DNA of 64,000 nt from positions 3,224,001-3,288,000 of the forward strand of contig JAWRVZ010000014.1 in NCBI GenBank assembly GCA_037043235.1, read 5' to 3'. Below are positions 1 through 11,122 of the stretch, piece after piece; within the stretch, counting starts at the first letter, position 1; every line of letters begins with the position of its first letter. This DNA comes from Rhodeus uyekii (taxonomy: Eukaryota > Chordata > Actinopteri > Cypriniformes > Acheilognathidae). The position numbers and the translations under genes were made by a program. The notes under the pieces were generated by a model. The model ran no database searches and had not been told where the DNA came from. It saw only the letters and a program-made list of their open reading frames with translations.

Positions 1-629
1 AAGCAGTCACGACAAATCAGAGCTTGTTACCCTCATTGTTTATCTCAATGGTTGGACTTCTTTAACCTAACATCTGAAATGCAGTCTTGTTTAAAAGATA
101 ATTGAGATCTACATAGAGAGTGAAAATGGGGAACTGACACCTATGATCATGTACTGTAATTAATTACATGCCCCACTAATAAGCCTATATATAAATTATA
201 TGAGTGGCCAGACTCAACAATTGACACAATTTCTACTCTACTGTACTACTCTACTCATTATTTATTTAATCAATGTATTTTAGATTTATTTTTATGATTT
301 TCAGACAAAAACATGAAGCAATTATAAAACAAAACAATTATAAATGCAAAATAGCTACAGTGATATGACGGTGTCTTTATATTTAAATATTCATAATAAT
401 GCACCAAATACATTTTTTATTAGTATTTATGTTTTCTTGCTGGGTGTGTGTGGTGATAGAGGGAGTATGTGTTTCTTAGTATTTACTATTCTTAGTATGT
501 CTCTAGAAATATTAGTCATAGTACTCAATAGTCTGTGTCTTAGGTCGCAATTATATATTACTCTTCTTTTATTAAACTTTTGTATTAACCCCCCCAGACT
601 TTCAACGTCATCTCTGACTTTTTGATGCT
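1..629. other. AT-rich non-coding (intronic) sequence
   Basis: I see no convincing coding, RNA or element boundary here. The 93-codon open frame at 344-625 is low-complexity and hydrophobic and has no splice or family signal, so I read it as chance. Because a neuroligin exon lies downstream on the + strand, this is probably intron, but no upstream exon is visible to prove it. Confidence 0.5.
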
Positions 630-1475
630 ACTAAATTTATCTCAGAAACTGCTGATATCCTGGGATTGTCACACACAATAGTCTCTAGAGTTTTGAGTGT
701 TGGAAAAGAGAGAAAGCAACGTCAGATGAGCTGGATTTGGTGGTGATACTGGTGAAATTGCATTGTTAATGAGAGGGTTTGGAGGAGAATGGCTAGAATT
801 GTTCAAGCTGTCAAGAATGTGTCAATAACTAAAATAACAATGCATTATAACAGTGCTATTCCGAAAAACATCTCTGAATGCACACCTAAAACCTTTAAGT
901 GGTTGCCTGCAACAGCAGGGAGACACAGCAGGTTCATCTGTCAGCCAAGAACAGGATGTTGAATCTACTGTGGGCATATGCTCGCCTAACTGGACATTAG
1001 ATGATTAAAAAAAACATCCTTTTGTCTGATGAATCATGATTTCTGATGCGATGCAGATGGTTGGGTCAAAATTGGAGCTAACCACATGTATCCATCCTGC
1101 TTTTCCCCTCACTGCTGCTATTGATTAAATTAGGTGTGGAATATTTTCTTTGCACACATTAGGTTCTTCAATGCCATTTGAGCATCATTTAAATTCCATA
1201 TCCAACATGCTGTGATCTGCAACCTTGTTGACTGTATAGATGTCTTCATGGCAAGAGTCCCATTCTCTTTCCAACAGATAACATGCCATGTCACAAACAC
1301 TGTTGATGACATTGAGTTTAGTGTGCAGTGGTCTCCTGGGAACGGCATGAATGTGAAGCTGATTAATTTGGAACGAACGTGTGATGCTCTGACATCAGTT
1401 TGGACCATAATCTCCAAAGATTTAGAGCAAAATTTTGTCCAACAGAGAAAGGTTCACCTAATATTGTGGCCAATG
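630..1475 (+). pseudogene. Decayed Tc1-like transposase relic
   Basis: This is an old copy of a Tc1/mariner DDE transposase gene with many stops and frameshifts. The surviving nucleotide blocks follow the order of a Tc1 gene. A block near 780-880 corresponds to the inter-domain region. Ctgatgaatcatgatttct at about 1025 is the SDES block that carries the second catalytic aspartate. The block near 1275 (agataacatgccatgtcac) matches the DNA segment coding the third catalytic region, and 1400-1425 matches the C-terminal tail. It belongs to a different Tc1 subfamily from the copies at 4.0 and 11.1 kb. I could not find clean terminal inverted repeats, so the limits are approximate. It is certainly inactive. 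Confidence 0.55.
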
Positions 1476-3289
1476 TGAATAGCCTAATATAATTAATGTG
1501 TCTCATAATATGATTGTTGTCTTATTTAAAATTTGTTGAGGATTTAAAACATTTGACAACATGTTTTTTGTAAGGTAAATCTTTGAAGTATCTACAATAC
1601 AATCAAATATGATTATCTCTCATATTGTGACTCTGTGGCTATTAAATTGTTGCTGTCAGTCACCTCTAAGTAATTGGCCATTTCTTTTGGTTAATATGTT
1701 TTGTGTGAAACCTTTATTTTAGCTGTGGGGATAGAATCGACTGCTGGGTAATGAGATGTTTTTTAATGTTCAGCCAAAAAAAAAAAAAGGGTTCAAAGCT
1801 ATAACTTAGTTCTTCAGGTTAAATTATTAATGAATATAATGCAACAAGCTTGTGAACTAAGGGATTAATAAATGTGCTTCGTGCATGCTAAAAATACAGA
1901 TTCAACTTGCTAGGAGAAAAATAAAAAAGTACGGTAGATTAATACAGTAGGATGACTGGATTTTTTAAGTGTCAAACCTGGGCAAGCAGGGGTAGAGGGT
2001 ATCCCTGTGAACGTTTGTGGTATGCATTGCTACTACCACTAGAGTTTCAACACATTCATGTTTTGTTAATGTTATTTTTTATAATAAAGTTTTTTTTTGT
2101 TGCATTCTAAAACGTTACTCTGTTGAATTAAAAAAATATATATAGTTACACAGAAGTGTACAAATAGTAAAATAAATTTATAAAATTATATGCAAATACA
2201 GAAATATCTAAATTACAACAAATTATGCAAAAGTAAATTATTTTATTAATTCGTAATCAAAAAAGCAAGACATAAGTAACACAAGCCTTTTGTTCAGTAT
2301 ATCATGACATTTGCATGTGAAATACAGTTAAATTATATTCATAATATTGTAATAAAATTAAATAAAACTACCTGTATATAACAATGGAATATTTGATTAC
2401 TTTTGCTATATACAAATTTAATCATGCAGTGCATGTTTCCAAGTGTAATTTCATTTATGTTTTAAATCCCCATCAAATTTAACTACAACTTTATATATTC
2501 AACAAGGTGCTAGAAACAAATTTTCAAGATTATGACCATCATGGTTATGGATCTGTCATGTCTTTGTTTAATTCCTGGTCTCCCATGTGATCACCTATTG
2601 TAATCTCAGTCACCTGTCTTGTCATCAATCACCTTGTTAGTCTTATCAGCTGTTTCTTCTTCCCTCATCATCCTCAGTGTACATAATCCCTGTGTTTTCC
2701 CTTAGTCTTCGTGGTTGTCTGTTAAGTACTGTAATTGCAAATGGTTTTGTGTGGCTCTCCAATCAAATAGTTATTAGGTTAAGTTATTTCCTGGTCTTTG
2801 TGCCTTCATCTACACAAAAAAGCAGGACTTAACCCCTTGATCGGTTTTGGCTGGTCCCTGAAGTTTACAATCATTTTAAAATCATAGACATTAACATGTT
2901 AAAATTGCAGTTAATTAATTAATTTATTTTTCAATTTTGACATTAATTTAATCGGTTTATTTAAGCATATCAAGCTAATCTGTCTAAACTGATGTAATTA
3001 TAACATCAGTTATGCAGTCATCTATGCAAGGCTAATTCTGAAAGAACAATTTCTAGAGTATTGTGTGTCCTTTAACCATGAGTTAGTCACCTTCAGGTAA
3101 TTATTTGTCCACTTTTATTTTTTTTAACTATGTAGTGTTTTAACAAAATTAGAATTACAGTAGTAGGTTGGTGTGTCTAGTTTTCTTGTGTTTCTTGGAA
3201 GAGGCCTAGCACTACTGACTTTGTGAGGCAGGTCCTATTTGAATGATTTCTTGATGAACAGGTGTGGCAGTAATCTGGCCTGGGTGTGG
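1476..3289. other. Non-coding, AT-rich; possible LTR-like remnant at 2530-2830
   Basis: Nothing codes here. Positions 2040-2500 are very AT-rich simple sequence. Positions 2530-2830 are pyrimidine-rich with repeated cctggtct/gtcacctgt words, the texture of the LTR-like repeats at 12.8 and 51.4 kb, but I found no termini or target duplication. Confidence 0.3.
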
Positions 3290-3522
3290 CTAGAGAAAAA
3301 CTCAGATGTGATAAACCACAGTTATGGTGGGAGGTTTGGATGTTTATTTTCCCTCAATAATAACAGCCTTCATTTAAAAACGGAATTTTGTGATTACTTG
3401 TGTTATCTTTGACTTATATTTAAATTTGTTTGATGATCTGAAACATGTAATTGTGGCAAAAATACAAAAAAAAACAAACAAAAAAAATCAGGATGAGAGC
3501 AAAAACGTTTTCACACCACTCC
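3290..3522 (+). mobile_element. Right end of a Tc1-like transposon (fragment)
   Basis: The stretch reads like the 3' end of a common fish Tc1 family: ccctcaataataacagcc, a tract rich in atatttaaatttg, then the terminal gttttcacaccact. The matching left end and transposase were not found upstream, so it is a one-ended remnant. Family assignment is from memory of fish Tc1 ends and needs an alignment. Confidence 0.4.
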
Positions 3523-4026
3523 AATGCTGAATACAATGAACCAGTGGTGCTTATGACTTGTGCCATAGCCTGACTAGGCTTGAATTAGTCTGGCTTGAAA
3601 CACAAGACTGCAGAAGGTTGTTTAGATGAATAATATCTGCAGAATCATATTGTGTGCTTCATTTGGCTTTGTTTGTTTTTTTCCCAATGTGGAGGGGCTG
3701 GGAAAGGAGCATCATGGGTGGATGCCTCTGGTTGAAAATAATTTAGCAAATTACCTTTCACCCGGGGACATCTTCATCCCTCTTTTGACTGATGACATTG
3801 CGGTTGATGGAAAGAGTGGGTGTGGCATCTGGGCAAACTATTTCTATCATTTATACTTTCAAAACAACAGAAAATTTAAAAAAATGCAGAGAGAAAAATG
3901 GCAGAGTTTATAGCACGCATTTGGAAAACTGAAACCTGACAGTGTCATGGATTGTTCTCAATCATCGTCTGGAAAGACCAGGTGATGTCCATCTCAAAGG
4001 TTTTAAATTACTCATCTGACCTTGCC
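3523..4026. other. Unassigned 0.5 kb between two Tc1 fragments
   Basis: A 95-codon open frame occupies 3626-3913, beginning with a hydrophobic stretch. No known domain, splice site or homologous copy in the window supports it, so I do not call it a gene. Confidence 0.3.
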
Positions 4027-4444
4027 CCAACAATCAGCACCATGGGTTCATCTAAGCAGTTGTCTAGTAAATAAAAAAAAATAATAGTTGACGCTCACAA
4101 AGCAGGAGAACACTATAAGAAGATAGCAAAGCATTTTTCAGATGCCAACATCCTCTGTTCGGACTGTAATTAAGAAATGGCCCTCATCAGGAACAGTGTA
4201 AGTTAAAGCTCAATCTGAAATACCAAGAAAAATTGTGAGAAGGATTGTCAGAAAAGCAAGTCAAAACACACGTTTGACTGCACAATCCCTCCAGAAAGAT
4301 CTGCCAGACATTGGAGTTGTGGTACACTCTTCCACTATAAAGAGATACTTGTACAAATTTGGTTTTCATGGAAGAGTCATTAGAAGAAAACCTCTCCAAG
4401 CCCTCACCACAAAAATAAGTGTTTGAAGTTTGCAAATTAACATT

Positions 4445-4984
4445 GTATACTGGTAAATCTTGCATCGACTGTCAGAGTGGTTTACGACTGCCCAGATGAC
4501 GTGCTTTATAGATGGGTTTCTACCAGCACACTCTTCTCAAACATGCAAAGATTGTAAGTACAATCCAGAAAAAAAAACACTCAATCACAAATAAAAGAAG
4601 GAAAATGGAAACAGTAGCTTATGCTATATAACAGTCAGTGGTAGAGCGGCCATCACTCTCATCACTCAAAAACACTCTCCTCCACACACACACTCACACC
4701 AGTACAGCGCGCACAACAGCATATGCATCTTAAAGGCACATTCCCTACATAAACACAAAGTAGCCATTACTATCTCTGCTGTTATTTGGTGCACATATGC
4801 CTTTTGTTGTTATAAAACATATACAGTGTATGTCAATTTTTATAGCTTGCCGATGACTTCATCAAACAAATCACCATATTGGCTTTTGGTTTTCTCGAAC
4901 CTCGTTTACCTCGATCGTCGGTTATCTCAACGTTTTTTTTTTGCAACCCCCGAGGCCGTCAACATAACCGGGTTCCACTGTATA
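4445..4984. mobile_element. Unidentified ~0.54-kb insertion with pogo/Tigger-like end
   Basis: Tc1 coding sequence stops near 4440 and resumes near 4985, so this block was inserted. Its right edge reads aaccgggttccactgta, which resembles the terminal repeat of pogo/Tigger-type mariner MITEs, which begin CAGTGGAAC. I did not find a convincing matching left terminal repeat, so the class is uncertain. Confidence 0.3.
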
Positions 4985-5031
4985 ACTTTTTTGGCCGGAC
5001 TGAGCAAAGGTACATTTGGAGAATTAAGGAC

Positions 5032-6056
5032 TAGGGATGAGCGAGTACAGCATTATCTGTATCTGTATCTGTTAACCATATGAATTATCTGTATCTGTAC
5101 TCGGACTAGGCGGGGCCTAACCTGGAAGTGGGCGGGATTTTAACCAGTATGTTATTTTTAATCATGCAATTGATATGGGTCGATCAGAAATTGTTATATT
5201 TATTACTGATTAGAAAACTATTTACATGACAGCATCAGCATTGAGCGTCTGATCAATGGTTTTGATAACGTTAACAAACGAACTTATACAGAACAAGTTT
5301 TGCAACAATGTATACAACACATGCAGTGCAATTATGAAGAAAAATGTAATGAACAAGAGTTATAAACATAACTTTCTTTTTTTAACTTTTAATTTTTTTA
5401 TGATCAGTGTATTTTATTTTTATTTTTTTATTTCCACACCAGGTATGTGTGTGTGTGAGTGAGTGAGTGAGTGAGAGAGAGAGAGAGAGAGAGGGGACTG
5501 TGTGTTCAACAGATCAAATAGTCTGACGCTGTTTTGAAGATCTGCATTCCTTTATTTTGCATGAAATACAGCAAGAAAGCGTCAGACACTCAGCGCGCAA
5601 AGTTAAAAAACTGAATAGAGCCAGCAGACGGTTTAAAAAAAAATCTCCGACAGGCAGAGACGCAACACTAGTCGCATTCTATCAAGCACCACGTCTGAAC
5701 AAACCCCAAGTTTTCCAGAACTATACTGGTTAATAAGTACTACAAACAAACCGAAATAAAAAACAAACCTGAAGCTGAAGAAACCCGAAACGTTAACGGG
5801 AAAGACCCTCGAACCTGAGTGATAGATGGAGAGAGAAAGACACCTGTTCTCGTCTGCGCGTGAATGAGCAGGGTGGAGCCGTGAGACAGCAAATCTCCTA
5901 TCACAGAACGCAGACACAGTCAGCTACACAATGAGGATTTTTATTCAATCTGAGCACAGATAATGACTCGTATTACTCGTATAATACTCATACTCGGCAA
6001 AAAATGTATTATCTGTACCGGATACTCCTTTCAGCCGAGTATCTGGCTCAACTCTA
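5032..6056. mobile_element. Non-autonomous hAT-type element with 8-bp target duplication
   Basis: The ends are imperfect inverted repeats: TAGGGATGAGCGAGTA on the left, and TAGAGTTGAGCCAGATAC when the right end is read on the - strand. It is flanked by ttaaggac (5024-5031) and gtaaggac (6057-6064), a 7-of-8 match that fits the 8-bp target duplication of hAT transposons. The Tc1 reading continues on both sides of this duplication, which confirms the boundaries. Both subterminal regions repeat attatctgta words, and a (GTGA)n/(GA)n microsatellite sits at about 5451-5492. No transposase is present, so it would have been mobilised in trans. Confidence 0.75.
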
Positions 6057-6851
6057 GTAAGGACATAATTTTATGAAAATTACCTCTGTCCAATTGTTAA
6101 GCATGGGGGTGGTTCAATCATGCTTTGGGGTTGAATTGCAGCCAGTGGCACAGAGAACATTTCAAGAATAGAAGGAAACATAAATTCAATAGAATTTCAG
6201 TGAATTTTGGACTTGATGCCATCTGTGAAAAAGCTGAAGTTAAGAGAGGATTGCTTCAAACAATGATCCTGAACACACCTCAAAATCCACATTGGATTAC
6301 ATCAAGAGGCATAAACTGAAGGTTTTGACATGTCATTCACAATCTCTTGACCTCAACATAATTGAAAATCTATGGATAGACCTTAGAAGAGCAGTGCAAA
6401 ATTAATGCATGCATGGCTCTTCAAAATGAAACAAAGGACAATAGTCATATACTAGTGTCAGTTAATGTTTGTGGAGGAATGTACGAAGATGATAACATGA
6501 ACACTCCAGACAGACAACCCAGAAATCTCAAAGAACTGGAAGACTTTTGTAATGAAGAATGGGTGAAGAAACCTCAAACAAGAATTGAAAGACTCTTGGC
6601 TGGCTACAAAAAGCGTTTACAAGCTGTGATACTTACAAGGTAGTACAAGGTATTAACTCTGCAGGGTGCCCAAACTTTTGCAGACACCATTGTTTTGTTT
6701 TCTGTTATTTTGAAAGTGTAAATGATGGAAATTAATTCTATGGAAATTGAAATAAAATGCCTTTTTGGAGATTTTTCTATGTTTTTTTGGCTTCTTTATG
6801 CATATCAATACAATTTTTTATCTGAGGTGCCAAACTTTTTATCCCCACAGC

Positions 6852-9447
6852 AAAGCTTTCCTCATTGACGCCCCTGTCTCACTATTGGGTCTGTTTGGCA
6901 CATCCGTTGAGGTGGTGATGGACAGGTTTAGAGCAGTGAGATTTTAGTCAGCCACATTTAGGAAGCATATTCCTTACTGGGTTCAGGCCACTTTCTAAGT
7001 CTATGCTCTTTCCACGAACAAGTTCTTGGAGAGGAATGCAGAATGTGAGTGTGCCTTCTCAAGCTCCACCTCTGAGGAGTGGAGGGGTAAAGGTGCCATA
7101 ATAGGAGAAAGACGCACACAGATCAGGGAGCAGTGAAGAAAGAGGAGAGGGATTTAGCAGTACTGAGGTCCAAACTATCGCCACCTTTTTCATTCCTTTC
7201 AGCTACTCCTAATCATATATGCCCTTTCCAGAAAAAAAGTTATTGGTAAGAAAACCAAAACGTGATTTCCCTTTCTGAGGAACTGGGAGTGAAACGAAAT
7301 CGTAATAAAGAAGCCACAAAGAGATCTGGGCTTTTATCAGCATACATGTCTGAATCTGCTGAAAAATAAAGGAGACTGTAATTGTTCGGGTCCGGTACGT
7401 AAGTCCTTGTCCACCCTCCCTTCTCCCCCTCTAAGCAGTTGAGGGTACAAGAGGTTGTTCTTAATGGGGAATACAATTTTAAGATGGCCAGCATCAGGTT
7501 GAGCCTGGCACTTGTGCTTATTATTTAGGACTGTGGTAGTCTAAGCTGAGGTTGGGCCTTCTCCTTACCCTGAAATGTAAAGTGAGTTTGCTTTACTATG
7601 CAAACCCAAGAGTTTCCGCACAAGTGATATCAAGTTCAGTCATGAAACTTATGATTTTCTAATGTCCCTGCAGCCATATAGTTTACTCAACATATAAATG
7701 GCCTGCTTCATTGTTCACTGTATGCTAGTCCTGCAGCAGGTTATCAGAGTTCACCATCACTAAGGGCAGCGGCATTTTACCAGAGGCAGCGGCTGAACTT
7801 CGCATGCTGGTGGTCCGATGAGCGCTACAAGCGTTTCTCCCAGACCTGTGTGGCAAGCATGTGGTTGTGTTCACCATCTACACAGCAGTGTTCACGTACA
7901 TAAATGGGGGTCTGCGTTCGCATCCATTTTACAAACTGGTGCGACAGATCCTCCTTTGGTCCCAAGGTAGACTGCTCTCTCTCCAGGCAGTCCATGTCCC
8001 TAGGGCACAGAACATGGGAGCAGATGCCGTGTCGAGTCGGGTCTGGGGAATGGAGACTCCACACTGAGGTGGTGGAGCAGATTTGGGCGTGGTATAACCG
8101 AGCACAAGTAGATCTGTTTGTGACTGTAGACTTGACCAATTGCCCTTTGTGGTTCTCTCTATCCCATCCAGCCCCCCTCGGGCTGAATGCTATGGTGCAG
8201 ACGTGGCTGAGTTCTGGTGAGAGTTCGCCGGTACAGGATCCGTCTCACTTTTTGCTCCACATTGGTTGAGCAGAGTGTGGTTTGCAGATCTTGTGTCTCT
8301 CCTGAACAGGGTCCCTTGGGAGATTCCACTCAGGAGAGATCTCCTGTCCCAGGCAGATGGTCTTTACCCCTGCCCGGATCTGTGGAAACTTTGGGCCTGG
8401 TCTCCGAGGGGCCTGGCTCTTAGATGCTGGTCTCTCAACTGAGGATGTCCAGAGCTCCCTCCATGAGGAGACTGTATGCCTTGAAGTGGAAACTCTTCAC
8501 TTCTTGGTGTAGTGAAGAGCAGGTGACCCAGTAACCTGTCATATTGTGATGGAGTTTCTGCAGGACAGGTTCACAGCAGGGTTGTCCCTGTCCACCCTGA
8601 AGGTCTACGTGGCTGCCATAGCTGCTTACCACGTACCTCTGGTTGGCATGTCCATGGGCAGGGACACCCTCGTCACATGCTTCCTCCATGGTACTCTTAG
8701 ACTGAAGCTTGCAGTACAGACCCTGGTTCCAACCTGCAAACTGTCAACGGTACTCCAGGGACTGGCCAACTACCCCTTTGAACCTATCGAGGAGATTTCC
8801 ATCAAGCTCCTCTCACTCAAGACCCTTTTTTTGCTGGCTAATACCTCCCTAATACATTCCTTGTCTCTAGCTCCTTCCTGTCTTGAGTTTGCATCCAGGA
8901 TGGCCAAGGCTTTTCTCCACCTGAGGCCTGGCTTTGTCCCGAAGGCTCACACTATTGTGGCTCAGTCCATTGCACTACAGGCCTTCTTCCCTCCCCCCTT
9001 TGACAATCATGACCAGGAAACCAAGAACAAGGTATGCCCAGTGCGAGCACTGCGCGCTTACGTACACATGCCTGACCGCCAGGTGCAAGAAAGACCAGAT
9101 TTTTCGTGTGCTTTGGGGCCCCTGCAGGAGCCCCAGCATCTAAGCACACTTTGAACAGGTGGATAGCCGAGGCTATCTGCTAAGCTTATAAGTCGGCCAG
9201 ACTCTCTTCTCCTTTGAGTGTCCGGGCACACTGTCCGGGTGTCCCTTGCTGATGTTTGTGCTGTGGCTGGCTGGTTCTCACCGCACACTTTTCAGAGGTT
9301 TTATCAATTGGACCTTGAATCCGCTCCAGGATGAGGGTGCTGTCGTAGTGAGCTGTGACTTTGCAGGTTTGTCGACAGGTTTCAGGAGGCGGCATTCAGG
9401 AAGCTACTGCCTTGCCACGCTCAGGCTGAGGCAGCCTCAAGTGCCTT
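6852..9447 (+). mobile_element. DIRS-type retrotransposon, decayed copy A
   Basis: DIRS elements copy themselves with a reverse transcriptase and RNase H, and integrate with a tyrosine recombinase (YR) instead of a DDE integrase. In order, this copy shows a gag-like piece at 6852-6947 (DAPVSLLGLFGTSVEVVMDR), ~0.8 kb I cannot place, RNase H-like sequence at 7780-8060 (YINGGLRS, QNMGADAVS), a linker with EVVEQIW...CPLWFSLSHPAPLG at 8060-8200, and a YR region at 8540-9440. Most of the reverse transcriptase is missing. Stops and frameshifts are frequent. The 3' end runs directly into copy B. Confidence 0.7.
8546..9154 (+). pseudogene. DIRS tyrosine recombinase fragment (copy A)
   Basis: This is the longest open piece of copy A, 202 codons. 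It holds the N-terminal SAM-like and start of the catalytic domain of the DIRS YR, with EFLQDRFTAGLSLSTLKVYV followed by AAIAAYHVPL, and a later block ending CPVRALRAYV that precedes the catalytic C-terminal part. The last catalytic region continues in other frames to about 9440 (the stretch ending QRFYQLDLESAPG contains the region near the nucleophile), so the gene is frameshifted and dead. The call is by comparison with the equivalent open frame of copy B at 10294-10800. Confidence 0.65.
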
Positions 9448-11025
9448 AGATATGTGGAAGAAACCCAGGTTTCTGCCTCTACGACCTATATGGGGAGCTC
9501 CTTATTGACACGTAATGCTATCAACGGATGTATCCCTTACAGGCCGGGGAGCGATCCTGAGGGACCGCTCCGCCCAAGGTCTGTGGTGCGAGCACCAATT
9601 GTCCTGGCACAAAAACCTTCTAGGAATGATGGCTGTTCGGCAGGCACTTCAGGTGTTCCTCCCAGACCTGAGGGGCCACCATGTTGTTGTCCAAACCGAC
9701 AGCACAGCGGTGGTTTCCCACGTAAATCATCAAGGGGGTTTAGGTTCATAACCACTATACAAACTGGCATGGCAATCCTCCTTTGGTCTCGAGGGAGACT
9801 GTCTTTTCTACGGGAAGTTCACATCCCCGGGACCCAGAATGTGGGAGCAGACTTCCTTTTGAGGCAGGGGCCAAGGCCTAGGAGTATGGAGGATCCCAAT
9901 TTTTAAATCCCGGCCACATTTAAACCAAATCTGCTCCACCATATCAGGGTATATGGTGGAGCAGATTTGGTTTAAATATTGCCGGGCACAAATAGACCAG
10001 TTTGTGTCTGTGGAAACAACTCATTGCTCTCTGTGGGTTTCCCTTTTTCATCCAACCCCACTCGGGCTGGATGCTACAGTTCAGATTTGGCCGAGGCTTC
10101 ATCTGTATGATTTCCCTGGATTGCTCTGCTCCCATGAGCTCTGGAGAGAGTTTGCTGGGACAAGGTCCATCTCAAACTTTTTGCTACACGTTGTCCGGGC
10201 AGAGTTTGGTCACGGATCTATTTTTCCTCCTGGATGGAGTCACCTTGAGATTACAGTCAAGAAAGACGTTCTGTCCCAGGCAGCAGGCTTTATGTGTCAC
10301 CCCCATTCTCAGCAATGGAAACTTTGGGCCTGGCCTCTGAGGGGGCCCAGCTCCTAGATTTTGGTCTCTTAACTGAGGTTGTTGAGACCATCCTCCACTC
10401 CAGAGTTCCCTCCATGAGGAAGCTGTACGTCCTGAAGATAGAGACTCTTCACTTCCAGAAGCAAGTGAACTCAGTTACCTGTCAGATTGGCAAAGTGCTG
10501 GAGTTCCTGAAAGAAAGATTTGCTACAGGGCTGTCTCCATTCCCCCTGAAGGTTTATGTGGGTGCCATAGCTAATTACCATGTACCTCTGGGTGACATGT
10601 CTATTGGTAGGGACCCCCTCGTCACAAGAATCCTCCATGGGACTTTAAGGGTGAGGCCTGCAGTACAGACAAAGGTTCCCACCTGGGACCTATCCCTGTT
10701 TCTCCAGGGCCTGTCCGAGGCACCCTTCGAACCCTTGGAAGAGGTTCCTCTCCCTAAAGACACTTTTTCTCTTAGCCATCATACTAAAAATCATTCCTAA
10801 AAAGAATTGGGGACCTAGAGGTACTTTCTGTCGCTCCCTCCTGTCTAGAGTTTGCACCTGATTTGGCAGAGGCCTTCCTCCATCCCAGGCCTGGCTAGGT
10901 ACCAAAGTTACCCACTCATGTGGCTTGGTCTATTGTGCTGCAGGCGTTCTGCTTTTCCCCCTTTCAGTGACCAGGACCAGGAATAAAAAAAAGGTCTGTC
11001 CAGTGTGAGCACTGTACACTTCTAT
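9448..11025 (+). mobile_element. DIRS-type retrotransposon, decayed copy B (head-to-tail with A)
   Basis: Copy B starts abruptly at the end of the reverse transcriptase and the start of RNase H (DMWKKP at about 9450, then DVSLTGRGAILRDRSAQGLW) and runs in the same direction as copy A. RNase H-like blocks lie at 9515-9751 (FLPDLRGHHVVVQTDSTAVV, NHQGG). After a palindrome at 9909-9986 the linker resumes (VEQIWFKYCRAQIDQF, HPTPLGLDA), then the YR at 10470-11000 (EFLKERFATGLSPFPLKVYV). All frames are broken. The order means A and B are partial copies joined head to tail, not one full element. Confidence 0.7.
9909..9986. repeat. Near-perfect 36-bp palindrome inside DIRS copy B
   Basis: The arms are 9909-9944 and 9951-9986, separated by the 6-base loop cagggt. 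The inner 27 bases of each arm (9918-9944 and 9951-9977) are perfect reverse complements and include accaaatctgctccacc; the outer 9 bases have two mismatches. The right arm is normal DIRS sequence encoding the VEQIW region, so the left arm is an inverted duplicate of it, most simply explained by template switching or fold-back repair. Confidence 0.9.
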
Positions 11026-11034
11026 ACAGTATAT

Positions 11035-11104
11035 AGAACTGATTCAATGTGATCCGTGAATGCATTGTAAGTCGCTTTGGACTGCCAAATGCATAAACGT
11101 AAAT
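11035..11104 (+). mobile_element. 3' tail of a tRNA-derived SINE
   Basis: The segment agaactgattcaatgtg ... gcattgtaagtcgctttgg ... ctgccaaatgcataaacg is the same-sense equivalent of the SINE on the - strand at 44483-44640. The tRNA-like head is missing, so this copy is 5'-truncated. Its tail resembles the 3' end of the L2 LINE at 20.66 kb. Confidence 0.65.
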
Positions 11105-11122
11105 ATCTATATATTATATATA

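Larger units (their letters stand above)
4027..6640 (+). pseudogene. Tc1 transposase pseudogene, interrupted
   Basis: Tc1 transposases bind the element ends with an N-terminal helix-turn-helix domain and cut with a DDE/D RNase H-like domain. The best open segment is 4235-4426 (63 codons), which contains RRIVRKASQNTRLTAQSLQK, typical of the second DNA-binding helix region. The catalytic half resumes only after 6065 and contains frameshifts; 6413-6643 keeps an open C-terminal piece ending in ERLLAGYKKRLQAVI. The gene is broken by a 1025-bp hAT insertion, by a ~0.54-kb insertion at about 4445-4984, and by ~100 extra bases near 6400-6508. It cannot encode a functional enzyme. Confidence 0.65.
4027..6851 (+). 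mobile_element. Tc1-like transposon split by later insertions
   Basis: One Tc1 copy is recognisable in at least three pieces. Positions 4027-4440 carry the N-terminal paired-like helix-turn-helix region, including acaatccctccagaaaga. Positions 4985-5031 carry ttggccggactgagcaaagg, just before a hAT insertion. Positions 6065-6640 carry the catalytic C-terminal half (agcatgggggtgg, then gaaagactcttggctggc). The right terminal repeat spans about 6650-6850 and shows two direct-repeat-like boxes, gggtgcccaaacttttgc and ggtgccaaactttttatcc, the IR/DR arrangement. The left terminus is not visible. About 100 extra bases at 6400-6508 also interrupt the gene. The element ends exactly where DIRS gag-like sequence begins, so it may have inserted into that DIRS copy. 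Confidence 0.7.

Noticed and set aside
3626..3913. 95-codon frame with a hydrophobic start, possible secreted protein
   Set aside because: It lies between transposon fragments, with no splice sites or repeat support; I cannot distinguish it from chance.
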